NCBI GenBank assembly: GCA_000434295.1 | Contig: HF994935.1 | Span: 394,742 to 437,249, forward strand | Direction of reading: 5' to 3' | From: Acetobacter sp. CAG:977 | GTDB lineage: Bacteria; Pseudomonadota; Alphaproteobacteria; CAAGCB01; CAG-977 | Length of the DNA: 42,508 bases | Shown: piece after piece, positions 31,049 through 38,967 of the stretch | How positions within the stretch are numbered: the first letter of the stretch is position 1 | How the letters are laid out: each line of letters starts with the position of its first letter | Made by a program: the position numbers and the translations under genes | The notes under the pieces: model-generated | What the model was told of the DNA's origin: nothing | Databases searched by the model: none | Seen by the model: the letters and a program-made list of their open reading frames with translations, nothing else

Positions 31049-32104
31049 TCAGATCTTGTGATCCAATTCGCCGGAAGCATAACGCTTTGCCATTTCAGGC
31101 AGGCGAATGGCTTTGATCTTGTCGGCATGACCGGCCGCTCCGAATTGTTCGTAACGCGCAATGCAGACCTTTTCCATTTCTTCCATCGCGGGTCCCATGT
31201 ATTTACGAACGTCGAATTCGCCCGGCTTCGTCGCAAAAATTTTGCGAATGGCGCCCGTCATTGCCATACGGCAATCGGTGTCAACGTTGACTTTGCGAAC
31301 ACCGTATTTGATGCCTTCCTGAATTTCTTCTATGGGCACACCGTAGGTCTGAGGAATCTGTCCGCCGAATTCGTTGATCATGTCCTGCAATTCCTGCGGA
31401 ACGGAAGACGAACCGTGCATAACCAGATGAACCGTCGGGATTTTTGCATGAATTTTTTTGATGGTGTCAATCGACAAAATCGCGCCGTCGGGCTTGCGAG
31501 TGAACTTGTAAGCGCCGTGCGAAGTGCCGATGGCAACCGCCAAAGCATCAACATTCGTTTGTTTGACGAAATCAAAAGCTTCGTCGGGATCGGTCAACAG
31601 CTGCTTCTTGTCCAAAGCGCCCTCAAAGCCGTGTCCGTCTTCTTTTTCGCCTTTCCCCGTTTCCAAAGAACCGATGCAGCCCAATTCCGCTTCGACCGAA
31701 GCGCCGATCATATGAGCCGTTTCAACGACTTTTGCGGATACTTCGGCATTGTATTCATGAGAAGCGGGCTTGCCGTCTTTCAGCGAACCGTCCATCATGA
31801 CCGACGTCCAGCCGTTTGCCAAAGCCGTTACGCAGGTTTTATAAGAATCGCCGTGATCCTGATGCAGGCAAATCGGCAATTCGGGATACATTTCGGCAGC
31901 GGCTTGAACCATATTGTGAATCATGACGTCGCCGGCATAGGAACGGGCGCCTTTGGACGTTTGAACGATGACGGGCGAATTTGTTTTGCGCGCGGCGTTC
32001 ATCACGGCCAGGATTTGTTCCATATTGTTGACGTTGAAAGCCGGCATGCCGTAGCCGTATTCGGCGGCGTGGTCCAGCAGCTGGCGTAAGCTGATCATAG
32101 GCAT
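31049..32104 (-). CDS. fba: Fructose-bisphosphate aldolase, class II
   Basis: The enzyme cleaves fructose 1,6-bisphosphate to the two triose phosphates using zinc, in glycolysis and gluconeogenesis. Signatures: MPAFNVNNMEQILAVMNAA, LHQDHGDSYKTC (zinc histidine and catalytic aspartate), DGSLKDGKPASHEYNAEV, VEAELGCIGSLE, AIGTSHGAYKF (zinc histidine), LVMHGSSSVP (zinc histidine) and KVNVDTDCRMAMTGAIR. The 351 residues suit the class IIB type used by many alphaproteobacteria. AAGGAG lies upstream of the first of two close ATGs. It is 23 bases downstream of tkt, hence an operon. Confidence 0.95.
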   Translation of the reverse strand: MPMISLRQLLDHAAEYGYGMPAFNVNNMEQILAVMNAARKTNSPVIVQTSKGARSYAGDVMIHNMVQAAAEMYPELPICLHQDHGDSYKTCVTALANGWTSVMMDGSLKDGKPASHEYNAEVSAKVVETAHMIGASVEAELGCIGSLETGKGEKEDGHGFEGALDKKQLLTDPDEAFDFVKQTNVDALAVAIGTSHGAYKFTRKPDGAILSIDTIKKIHAKIPTVHLVMHGSSSVPQELQDMINEFGGQIPQTYGVPIEEIQEGIKYGVRKVNVDTDCRMAMTGAIRKIFATKPGEFDVRKYMGPAMEEMEKVCIARYEQFGAAGHADKIKAIRLPEMAKRYASGELDHKI

Positions 32105-32127
32105 TTTAAACAGTTCTCCTTGTTAAG

Positions 32128-34107
32128 TTACTTTTTTCCGGCCACGCAGTTCGCCGCAGCGGAAGCAACGGCGGTCGGCGTAATGCCGAAATGTTCGTAC
32201 AGCTGTTCGGCGGGCGCCGATGCACCGAAAGAACGCATGGCAATGACAGCCCCGTCCAAACCGGTGTATTTTTCCCAACCGAACGCGCCCTGAGCTTCTA
32301 CCGCGACGCGCGGGCAGTCACCCAAAACGGATTTTTTATACTCTGCGGATTGTTTGTCAAACAATTCCCAAGACGGCATGGAAACGACGGCGGCTTCGAT
32401 GCCTTTTTCTTTCAGCAAATCCTGCGCTTTGACGGCGATTTCGACTTCCGATCCCGTTGCCAGTAACGTCACCTGACGTGTGCCCGAGCAATCGGAAATA
32501 ACATAAGCGCCTTTTGCGGACAGGTTTTCTTTAACGCTTGTACGCAACGTGGGCAAGTTCTGGCGCGACAAAGCCAATACGCTGGGCGTATGAGCGGATT
32601 CAATCGCCAATTCCCAACATTCTGCCGTTTCGATGGCGTCACAGGGGCGGAACACGTTGACATTCGGAATGGCACGCATGGACGCCAGGTGTTCAATCGG
32701 CTGATGTGTCGGACCGTCTTCGCCCAAACCGATGGAATCGTGGGTTAAAACGTAAATGGTTCTCAATCCCATCAAAGCGGCCAGTCGCAGGCTGGGCTTC
32801 AGGTAGTCCATAAAGACCAAAAATGCACCGCCGTAAGGAATGAATCCGCCGTGTAAAGCGATACCGTTCATGGCGGCGGCCATGCCGTGTTCGCGAATGC
32901 CGCAGTGCATGTAATTTCCCGTAAAGTCCGTATTCGTAATGGATTTAGAGGCTTTGGCATCCGTCAAATTTGAATGGGTCAAGTCGGCGGAGCCGCCCAA
33001 CAATTCGGGAATGGCGGGAACCAAGACGTCCAACGCCATCTGAGACGCTTTGCGGGTTGCGACTTTGGGCTTTTCTGCCAGCAATTTTTCTTTATAAGCA
33101 GCCATTGCTTCTTTCCAGCCGGCGGGCAGGACGGCTTTCAGAACGGTACGTTCGAATTCGGCTTTTTTGTTTGCTTCCATGCCGGCAAAGCGTTTTTCCC
33201 ACGCCAGGCGATCCGCTTCACCGCGAGCGCCTGCCGCGCGCCATTCTTTCAGGATGTCCTCGGGAACTTCGAACGGAGCGTATTCAAAACCCAGCTTTTT
33301 GCGGGCAGCCAGCAAATCTTCGGCACCCAGAGGCGAACCATGCGTTTTTTCCGTTCCTTCTTTGGAAGAACCGTAACCGATGATCGTACGGCAAGCAATC
33401 ATGGTCGGCTTGTCGGATTTTTTTGCTTTTTCAAGAGCGGCGGCGATTTCGTCGGGATTATGTCCGTCAACGGCATCGGTGTTCCATCCGTTGGCTTCAA
33501 ATCGTTTGCGCTGATCCGTCGAAGTGGCGACCGACGTTGCACCGTCAATGGTGATGCGGTTGTCGTCCCACAGGACAATCATTTTGTTAAGTCTCAGGTG
33601 ACCTGCCAAAGAAATGGCTTCTTCGCTGATTCCTTCCATCAGACATCCGTCGCCGCAAATAACGTAAGTATAGTGGTCGACGATATCTTTGCCGTAGCGC
33701 GCAGCCAACAGCTTTTCAGCCAAAGCCATGCCGACGGCTGTGGCAATGCCCTGACCCAAGGGGCCCGTCGTGGTTTCGATGCCTTCCAGATGTCCGTATT
33801 CGGGGTGTCCCGCCATGCGGGATCCCATCTGGCGAAAGCTTTTCAACTGATCCATCGTGGCTTGTTTATAGCCGGTCAGGTACAACAGGCTGTACAGCAG
33901 CATGGAACCGTGTCCTGCCGACAAAACGAAGCGGTCGCGATCGGCCCAGTGCGGAGCGGAAGCGTCGAATTTTAAAAATTTCGTGAATAAAACGGTTGCG
34001 ACGTCCGCCATTCCCATCGGCATTCCGGGGTGTCCGGAGTTAGCTTTCTGAACGCCTTCGGCAGCCAGGAAACGCAGCGCATTCGCCATATCTTTGTGTA
34101 AAACCAT
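32128..34107 (-). CDS. tkt: Transketolase
   Basis: The thiamine diphosphate enzyme transfers two-carbon units between sugar phosphates in the pentose phosphate pathway. The 659 residues are full length. Visible are the N-terminal ANALRFLAAEGVQKANSGHPGMPMG, GPLGQGIATAVGMALAEK, the ThDP motif GDGCLMEGISEEA, the pyrimidine-binding part HDSIGLGEDGPTHQPIEHLA, and FRPCDAIETAECW. AAGGAGG lies 5 bases before the ATG. It lies immediately before fba and is divergent from ispH. Confidence 0.96.
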   Translation of the reverse strand: MVLHKDMANALRFLAAEGVQKANSGHPGMPMGMADVATVLFTKFLKFDASAPHWADRDRFVLSAGHGSMLLYSLLYLTGYKQATMDQLKSFRQMGSRMAGHPEYGHLEGIETTTGPLGQGIATAVGMALAEKLLAARYGKDIVDHYTYVICGDGCLMEGISEEAISLAGHLRLNKMIVLWDDNRITIDGATSVATSTDQRKRFEANGWNTDAVDGHNPDEIAAALEKAKKSDKPTMIACRTIIGYGSSKEGTEKTHGSPLGAEDLLAARKKLGFEYAPFEVPEDILKEWRAAGARGEADRLAWEKRFAGMEANKKAEFERTVLKAVLPAGWKEAMAAYKEKLLAEKPKVATRKASQMALDVLVPAIPELLGGSADLTHSNLTDAKASKSITNTDFTGNYMHCGIREHGMAAAMNGIALHGGFIPYGGAFLVFMDYLKPSLRLAALMGLRTIYVLTHDSIGLGEDGPTHQPIEHLASMRAIPNVNVFRPCDAIETAECWELAIESAHTPSVLALSRQNLPTLRTSVKENLSAKGAYVISDCSGTRQVTLLATGSEVEIAVKAQDLLKEKGIEAAVVSMPSWELFDKQSAEYKKSVLGDCPRVAVEAQGAFGWEKYTGLDGAVIAMRSFGASAPAEQLYEHFGITPTAVASAAANCVAGKK

Positions 34108-34284
34108 AAATCCTCCTTTAAGGAACGGAAATTGAACAAAAAAACGAAAAATTTTATTTTATATACCATACTTGGACGCAATAAAAAACACTTTCGGGGC
34201 AGTTTTTAAAAATTTAAGCCCTTTACGCGTTTTTAAAAGTGTGCAACAGTCAGCAAACACCAATAAGAAAGCATCAGGAAGAAA

Positions 34285-35229
34285 ATGGCAAACTTGCCCG
34301 AATTGACAGTTATCCTAGCATCTCCGCGCGGTTTTTGCGCCGGTGTTACCCGCGCCGTTCAAATCGTTTCAAAGGCTTTGAAAAAATTCGGAACGCCCGT
34401 TTATGTGCGCCACGAAATCGTTCACAATAAATTCGTCGTTCAAAATCTGGCTAATAAAGGAGCGATCTTTGTCAACGAGCTTGACGAAGTCCCCGACGGA
34501 GCTGTCGTTGTTTTTTCGGCGCACGGAGTTCCCGTTTCCGTTATCAAAGAAGCCGAACGGCGCAATCTGACGACGTTGGATGCGACGTGCCCCTTGGTGG
34601 AAAAAGTTCATAAGGAAGCCAAAAAGAATTATGCCGAAGGGCGAAAAACGCTTTTGATCGGCCATCCCGGGCATCCCGAAGTCATCGGAACGATGGGACA
34701 GGTTCCCGACGGCGAAATGTTGCTGATTTCAACGGTAGAGCAGGTGAACGAAATTCCGGACGACTGGGGTGAAAATTTGGGATACGTTACGCAAACGACG
34801 CTGTCTTTGGATGAAACGGAAGGGCTGTTGAATGCGTTGAGAAGACGGTTTCCCCATATTGTCAAGCCTCATCAAAACGACATTTGCTATGCGACGACGA
34901 ATCGCCAGCGTGCCGTCAAAGCCATTGCCCGACGTTGTGATTTGCTGATGGTGATCGGCGCGCCGAATTCTTCTAACTCCAAACGTCTGGTCGAAGTCGC
35001 CAAAGAAGCGGGATGCGCCCGTTCCGTTTTGGTTCAAAGAGCCGCCGAAATACAGTGGGACAGGCTTGAAGGCGTTAAAACGCTGGGCATTACTGCAGGG
35101 GCTTCGGCGCCTGCGATTTTGGTCGAAGAAGTCATTTCCGAATTGCAAAAGCATTTCAACGTAACGTTAACCGAACATACCGAAGTGGAAGAAAAAGTAA
35201 GATTTCCGCTGCCTGCCGCCCTGACATAA
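34285..35229 (+). CDS. ispH: 4-hydroxy-3-methylbut-2-enyl diphosphate reductase
   Basis: IspH makes isopentenyl and dimethylallyl diphosphate in the last step of the methylerythritol phosphate pathway. The three cysteines that hold its Fe-S cluster are present: SPRGFCAGVTRAV, LDATCPLVEKVH and DICYATTNRQ. Other conserved parts are VVFSAHGVP, GHPGHPEVIGTMGQ, GAPNSSNSKRL and TAGASAPAILVEEVI. The length of 314 residues is normal. AGGAAG precedes the ATG. thrB follows after 10 bases. Confidence 0.97.
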   Translation: MANLPELTVILASPRGFCAGVTRAVQIVSKALKKFGTPVYVRHEIVHNKFVVQNLANKGAIFVNELDEVPDGAVVVFSAHGVPVSVIKEAERRNLTTLDATCPLVEKVHKEAKKNYAEGRKTLLIGHPGHPEVIGTMGQVPDGEMLLISTVEQVNEIPDDWGENLGYVTQTTLSLDETEGLLNALRRRFPHIVKPHQNDICYATTNRQRAVKAIARRCDLLMVIGAPNSSNSKRLVEVAKEAGCARSVLVQRAAEIQWDRLEGVKTLGITAGASAPAILVEEVISELQKHFNVTLTEHTEVEEKVRFPLPAALT

Positions 35230-35239
35230 GGAGAGAAAA

Positions 35240-36208
35240 ATGGCTGTCTATACCGAAGTTACCAATGACGATTTGGAAACATTTCTGTCCGACTATGACA
35301 TCGGCGAAATTCATTCTCTGCACGGGATTACCGAAGGCATCGAAAATACGAACTACCTTCTTCATACGGATCGGGGACAATACATTCTGACGTTGTACGA
35401 AAAAAGGGTCAATCCTGACGAACTGCCGTATTTTTTGGATTTGATGGAACATTTGTCGTCAAAAGGCTTTTCGTGTCCGTTGCCCGTTGCGGCGCGCGAC
35501 GGAAAGGCGTTAAGGGATTTGTGCGGTAAAAAAGCCTGCATTACGACATTTTTAAAAGGGATGTCGACTAAGAAAATCACGCCGGATCATTGCGCGGAAT
35601 TAGGTCGTTCAATGGCGTTGATGCATTTGGCGGGACAGGATTTCAAAGGGTTCAGAAAAAACGGATTGTCCGTTGACGCATGGGAACCTTTGTTGGAAAG
35701 CATCGGAAAAGAAGCCGATAACATTGCGCCAGACATGTACGACGAAATGTACAAAGAACTGGTCGCCGTCCGTTCGTATTGGCCGTCGGATTTGCCGCAA
35801 GGCGTCATTCATGCGGATTTGTTTCCCGACAACGTATTCTTTTTGGGCAAAAAGCTTTCCGGCGTTATAGATTTCTATTTTGCCTGCAACGATTTTTACG
35901 CTTACGAACTGGCTGTTTGCCTGAATGCGTGGTGTTTCGAACCTGAAATTTGGGAGTTTAACACGACCAAGGCGGCGCGGATGCTTTCGGCATATAATAC
36001 GGTGCGCCCCTTGACGGCGGAAGAAAAGAACGCTTTGCCGGTTTTGGCGCGCGGCAGTGCGTTGCGCTTTTTGCTGACGCGGACGTACGATTGGCTTCAC
36101 CGTCCCGAAGGCGCGTTGGTTCGCCCGAAAAATCCGTTGGAGTACTTGAGAAAGCTGCGCTTTCACAGGGGAATAAAGTCGTACCACGAATACGGTTATT
36201 TCGCGTAA
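35240..36208 (+). CDS. thrB: Homoserine kinase, aminoglycoside phosphotransferase-like type
   Basis: The enzyme phosphorylates homoserine for threonine synthesis. It belongs to the choline kinase/APH fold, not to the GHMP-type ThrB of enterobacteria. Signatures are the N-terminal EIHSLHGITEGIENTNYLL, then KRVNPDELPYFLDLMEHL, the catalytic loop GVIHADLFPDNVFF (H-x-D-x4-N) and SGVIDFYFACNDFYAYELAVCLNAW with the magnesium aspartate. The 322 residues are the usual length. It is preceded by a strong ribosome-binding site (AAGGAGAG). Its place next to ispH is a frequent alphaproteobacterial arrangement. Confidence 0.93.
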   Translation: MAVYTEVTNDDLETFLSDYDIGEIHSLHGITEGIENTNYLLHTDRGQYILTLYEKRVNPDELPYFLDLMEHLSSKGFSCPLPVAARDGKALRDLCGKKACITTFLKGMSTKKITPDHCAELGRSMALMHLAGQDFKGFRKNGLSVDAWEPLLESIGKEADNIAPDMYDEMYKELVAVRSYWPSDLPQGVIHADLFPDNVFFLGKKLSGVIDFYFACNDFYAYELAVCLNAWCFEPEIWEFNTTKAARMLSAYNTVRPLTAEEKNALPVLARGSALRFLLTRTYDWLHRPEGALVRPKNPLEYLRKLRFHRGIKSYHEYGYFA

Positions 36209-36245
36209 AAAAAAGAAACGCCCCTCTTGAAGAATCAGGAGGGGC
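36207..36245 (-). terminator. Terminator of candidate RNA 2, possibly shared with thrB
   Basis: GCCCCTCTTGA (36220-36230) pairs with TCAGGAGGGGC (36235-36245) around AGAA with one wobble pair. On the minus strand a T-rich tract follows, so the better direction is minus. Confidence 0.82.
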
Positions 36246-36418
36246 TTCTTACATATAAAAAAGCAAGGCCGTTACCCGTAATCCCGCCAAGAGGCTCAAT
36301 CTTGTTTCCCGACCCCGGTCAGAAGACAGGAACGGAGAATGCGAAAAAACAGGTAACGATAGCCGTTGCTTTGTTTTTCGCGGTACGAAAAAAGAAGTAT
36401 AAGCCGTCCGTACCTCAA
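36207..36418 (-). ncRNA. Candidate structured small RNA 2 (novel family)
   Basis: A complete transcription unit with no coding sense lies between the convergent thrB and outer-membrane genes. The parts on the minus strand are: a promoter with 17-bp spacing (36425-36453), a 5' hairpin GGTACG/CGTACC (36414-36409 with 36387-36382), a long imperfect stem (AAAGCAA, GGC, CGTTACC at 36260-36276 with GGTAACG, GCC, TTGCTTT at 36352-36372), an internal box AGAAGAC (36321-36327, plus-strand reading) and the core CCAAGAGGCTCAATCTTG (36287-36304). A terminator at 36207-36245 ends it. Core and box match candidate RNA 1. On the minus strand the core hairpin exposes TTGAGCC and contains CCTCTT, which could pair with ribosome-binding sites; that role is speculative. 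Confidence 0.6.
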
Positions 36419-36424
36419 TTTTTA

Positions 36425-36453
36425 ATTATCCGATACGGGCGTATTAAAGTCAA
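36425..36453 (-). promoter_or_regulatory. Sigma70-type promoter of candidate RNA 2
   Basis: On the minus strand TTGACT (36453-36448) and GATAAT (36430-36425) are separated by exactly 17 bp, each one base from consensus. Confidence 0.75.
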
Positions 36454-36484
36454 CATTCGCCCTTCGTTTGGTATATGAAACTTT

Positions 36485-36500
36485 TGTGACGAAAATCACA
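36485..36500. promoter_or_regulatory. CRP-type palindrome upstream of candidate RNA 2
   Basis: TGTGA-N6-TCACA is perfect in both arms. It is centred about 74 bases before the predicted start of RNA 2, close to a class I activator position. The outer-membrane gene ends at 36503, so the site is not in that gene's promoter. Read on the minus strand its spacer is TTTTCG, nearly the same as CTTTCG in the 4422 site. Confidence 0.5.
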
Positions 36501-36502
36501 CT

Positions 36503-37015
36503 TTAGAAATTGAAGTAAGTTTTAAAAATGATGCCGTCGCCGTCAAAGTCATGCGATTTGATTTTTTTTGTCGGCTTGAAATACCTGTATTCCGCGGCGA
36601 CGCCGATTGGGGAATATCGCGGAGAAATTTCGATGCCGCCGGCGAACATGTAAAACGGCGAATTTCCCATATCCGAAAACATATATCCGACCCCGCCGCC
36701 GACGTACGGAGAAAACAAAGAACGGGGCATGACGTGGATATAGGCGTTAACGGAGGCCGAAGTCAGGGAATCGGTAAAGCCTTCTCTGGCGCCGTTATCC
36801 CATTGCGAGGCGTTGATTTCAAATCTGAACAAGGATCTTCTGATACCGGCGGCGGCGTCAAGTATGGTCGAAAAATCGTTTGAGGTATAAGTTCCGCTTT
36901 CGCTTTTTTCCCATCCGCCGATGCCGAAGCTGAAATAAGAACCGGTTCTTTGAGCGTTGGCCGTGTTCGGAAGCACGAAAAGCAGGGCGGCGAATAAAAA
37001 CGATGTAAAGCGCAT
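36503..37015 (-). CDS. Small outer-membrane beta-barrel protein
   Basis: The ATG at 37015 follows GAGGATATC and gives a clear signal peptide (MRFTSFLFAALLFVLPNTANA-QRT). The mature part of about 150 residues alternates strands and turns: GSYFSFGIGGWEKSE, RSLFRFEINASQWDNGA, SASVNAYIHVMPRSLFSPYVGGGVGYMF and IGVAAEYRYFKPTKK. It ends IIFKTYFNF with a terminal Phe. The pattern fits the eight-stranded OmpA-like/OMP_b-brl barrels. It is divergent from the ABC importer operon, with which it might share an operator. The function is unknown; adhesion, pore formation or envelope integrity are all possible. Confidence 0.75.
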   Translation of the reverse strand: MRFTSFLFAALLFVLPNTANAQRTGSYFSFGIGGWEKSESGTYTSNDFSTILDAAAGIRRSLFRFEINASQWDNGAREGFTDSLTSASVNAYIHVMPRSLFSPYVGGGVGYMFSDMGNSPFYMFAGGIEISPRYSPIGVAAEYRYFKPTKKIKSHDFDGDGIIFKTYFNF

Positions 37016-37101
37016 GATATCCTCTGAGAATGGTCTTGGTTTATTTTTTACAGTTATTTTCGGGCGTTTCAAGCTTTTTCGTTTTGCAAAGATTGACAAA
37101 G

Positions 37102-37119
37102 TTTGCCCCGTTTGGCAAA
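37102..37119. promoter_or_regulatory. Inverted repeat between the outer-membrane gene and the ABC importer
   Basis: TTTGCC-N6-GGCAAA is a perfect 6-6-6 dyad just downstream of a TTGACA hexamer (37093-37098) facing the importer genes. It may be an operator for a metal or cofactor regulator that I cannot name. Confidence 0.4.
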
Positions 37120-37165
37120 ACAGGAAAAGTTTTTTAACGGCAAACGGCGAAAAAAGGCGGCTTTT

Positions 37166-38185
37166 ATGCTTTTAACGAAAAGCGGGCGTTTCCAAAAAAC
37201 GGCGGTTCTTTCTTTATTGCTTTTGTCGGCGGCGATGCTTTTATCCATTGCGGCCGGACGTTATCCCGTTTCTTTTTCGGATGTTTGCAATGTTTTGGCA
37301 AACAAGATTTTCGGCATCCCTTCGGATGTTTCAAGCCGTGTCGAGGCGATTGTCTGGAATATCAGAGTTCCGCGCGTTTTATTGGCGTGTTTGGTCGGAT
37401 GTTCTTTGTCGGCGGCGGGGGCGGCGTATCAGGGAGTGTTTCAAAATCCGTTGGCATCTCCGGATATTTTGGGCGCATCGTCGGGGGCGGCATTCGGTGC
37501 GGCTTTGGCGTTGCTTGCGGGCGGAAACGGGATTTGCGTCGCGGTTTCGGCTTTTTCGTTCAGCCTTGTCGCCGTCGGCGCCGTTTGCCTGATCAGCAGA
37601 GCATCTGCCGGAAAACGTACTTTGACCATGATTTTGGCAGGTATCGTCGTCGGCGCTTTGTTTACGGCGGGGATTTCTTTTGTAAAGCTGGTCGCCGATC
37701 CGACGGATCAGTTGCCCGCCATAACGTATTGGCTGATGGGAAGCTTGTCGGGCGGCGGACGCGAAGCTTTAAATTTCGCGGGTGTTCCCGTGTTTGCAGG
37801 ATGCTTTTTGCTGTTCGCGTTGCGTTGGCGGATCAACGTGCTGACATTAGGCGATAACGAAGCAAGAGCCATCGGCATAAATGTTTCTTACGTCCGATCG
37901 GCGGTTATTTTTTCCGCGTCGCTTATTACGGCGGCAGGCGTCGCCGTCAGCGGCGTTATCGGTTGGGTGGGCTTGGTCGTTCCGCATTTGGCGCGGCGCA
38001 TCGTCGGGAACGATTATAAAGTGCTGATGCCCGTGTCTATGATTTTGGGGGCTTTGTTTTTGTTGATCGTTGACGATGCGGCGCGTTGTCTGTCGGCTCG
38101 TGAAATCCCCATCGGTATTTTGACTTCCTTTGTCGGCGCACCGTTCTTTATTTGGCTGATTATGCAGCCGAAGGCGGCAAAATGA
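37166..38185 (+). CDS. FecCD/BtuC-type ABC importer permease
   Basis: The ATG at 37166 is chosen over an upstream TTG because AGGCGG lies just before it and the charged residues upstream are unlike the family. About nine or ten membrane helices are present, with the family signatures IVWNIRVPRVLLACLVGCSL, GAAYQGVFQNPLASPDILG, MILAGIVVGALFTAGISFVK, YWLMGSLSGG and GVIGWVGLVVPHLARRIVG. Such permeases import iron-siderophores, haem, cobalamin and, in some cases, molybdate. Its stop overlaps the ATPase start by 4 bases. The three importer genes form an operon in the order permease, ATPase, binding protein. Confidence 0.92.
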   Translation: MLLTKSGRFQKTAVLSLLLLSAAMLLSIAAGRYPVSFSDVCNVLANKIFGIPSDVSSRVEAIVWNIRVPRVLLACLVGCSLSAAGAAYQGVFQNPLASPDILGASSGAAFGAALALLAGGNGICVAVSAFSFSLVAVGAVCLISRASAGKRTLTMILAGIVVGALFTAGISFVKLVADPTDQLPAITYWLMGSLSGGGREALNFAGVPVFAGCFLLFALRWRINVLTLGDNEARAIGINVSYVRSAVIFSASLITAAGVAVSGVIGWVGLVVPHLARRIVGNDYKVLMPVSMILGALFLLIVDDAARCLSAREIPIGILTSFVGAPFFIWLIMQPKAAK

Positions 38186-38967
38186 TGCTGAACGTTTCAA
38201 ATTTCGGATTTTCTTACGGAGCGGAGCAGGTCTTAAAGAATGTTTCCTTTAGCGCGGAGGCGGGCGAGCTTTTGTTGGTTCTGGGACCGAACGGAGCGGG
38301 AAAAAGCACGTTGTTTAAGTGTCTGTTGGGCTTGGAAAACGGTTATGAAGGAAAAATAGAAATCAACGAAAAAGACCGTAAAGAAATGTCATCCCGTCAA
38401 AGTGCGTTGGCGGCGGCTTATGTGCCGCAATCTTGCGAAGCGGGCTTTGATTACGGTGTTTTTGACATGGTTTTGATGGGCACGACGGCGCGGACGGGCG
38501 TTTTTGGCATTCCGGGTACGGAGGAACGGAAAAAAGCCCTGAAATCAATGGAACAAATCGGCATTTCCCGATTAAAAGACAGAAGCTTTATGCGCATCAG
38601 CGGCGGTGAACGTCAGATGGTTTTAATTGCCAGAGCTCTTGCTCAGGATGCGAAACTTTTAATCATGGACGAACCCGTTTCGAACTTGGATTACGGCAAC
38701 AGGATGAGGGTGCTGGAATGTGTCAAAAAACTGACGCGGGACGGATATACGGTTTTATTGTCGGCGCATGATCCGAATTTGGCGTTCGGTTATGCGGACA
38801 AGGTCTTGGCATTGGGCGAAGGGACTGTTCAGGCGTTCGGCGCGCCGGACGAAGTCGTTGTTCCGGATTTGATACGTCGTCTGTACGGGGTTCGGGCACG
38901 CATTGTTTCCGTTGACGGCGAAAAATGTTGTTTGCCGCGTTTAAAGGAAAGGGAAGCGGATGCTTAG
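38182..38967 (+). CDS. FecE/BtuD-type ABC importer ATPase
   Basis: The nucleotide-binding subunit of the importer. The start is at 38182 (ATGATG overlapping the permease stop). Walker A is LGPNGAGKSTLFKCLLG, the Q-loop region is YVPQSCEAGFDYGVFDMVLMG, the signature is RISGGERQMVLIARALAQ, Walker B is LLIMDEPVSNLD and the switch histidine is in VLLSAHDPNLAFGYAD. The length is about 261 residues. The last 8 bases overlap the start of the binding-protein gene. Confidence 0.93.
   Translation: MMLNVSNFGFSYGAEQVLKNVSFSAEAGELLLVLGPNGAGKSTLFKCLLGLENGYEGKIEINEKDRKEMSSRQSALAAAYVPQSCEAGFDYGVFDMVLMGTTARTGVFGIPGTEERKKALKSMEQIGISRLKDRSFMRISGGERQMVLIARALAQDAKLLIMDEPVSNLDYGNRMRVLECVKKLTRDGYTVLLSAHDPNLAFGYADKVLALGEGTVQAFGAPDEVVVPDLIRRLYGVRARIVSVDGEKCCLPRLKEREADA

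Noticed and set aside
31058..32089. Long plus-strand open frame over fba
   Set aside because: It is a shadow of the aldolase gene; low-complexity Phe/Arg/His-rich translation without any recognisable fold.
32974..33975. Plus-strand open frame over tkt
   Set aside because: Shadow of transketolase; composition typical of reverse-strand reading in this genome.
36207..36418. 6S RNA, tmRNA or SRP RNA as identity of candidate RNA 2
   Set aside because: Length fits 6S, but there is no clear central bubble with flanking GC pairs; no tRNA-like end for tmRNA; no GGAAG-type tetraloop or SRP domain IV motif.
36227..36478. 83-codon plus-strand frame over candidate RNA 2
   Set aside because: Starts within the terminator loop region, has no ribosome-binding site and no domain, and crosses the stems and promoter of the RNA gene.
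36485..36500. The TGTGA/TCACA hairpin as terminator of the outer-membrane gene
   Set aside because: The stem is only 5 bp and no U tract follows in the minus direction; a binding site explains the perfect arms better.
37103..37165. Upstream TTG start of the ABC permease
   Set aside because: It would add a highly charged 21-residue tail unlike the family and lies within the dyad; the ATG at 37166 has a ribosome-binding site.
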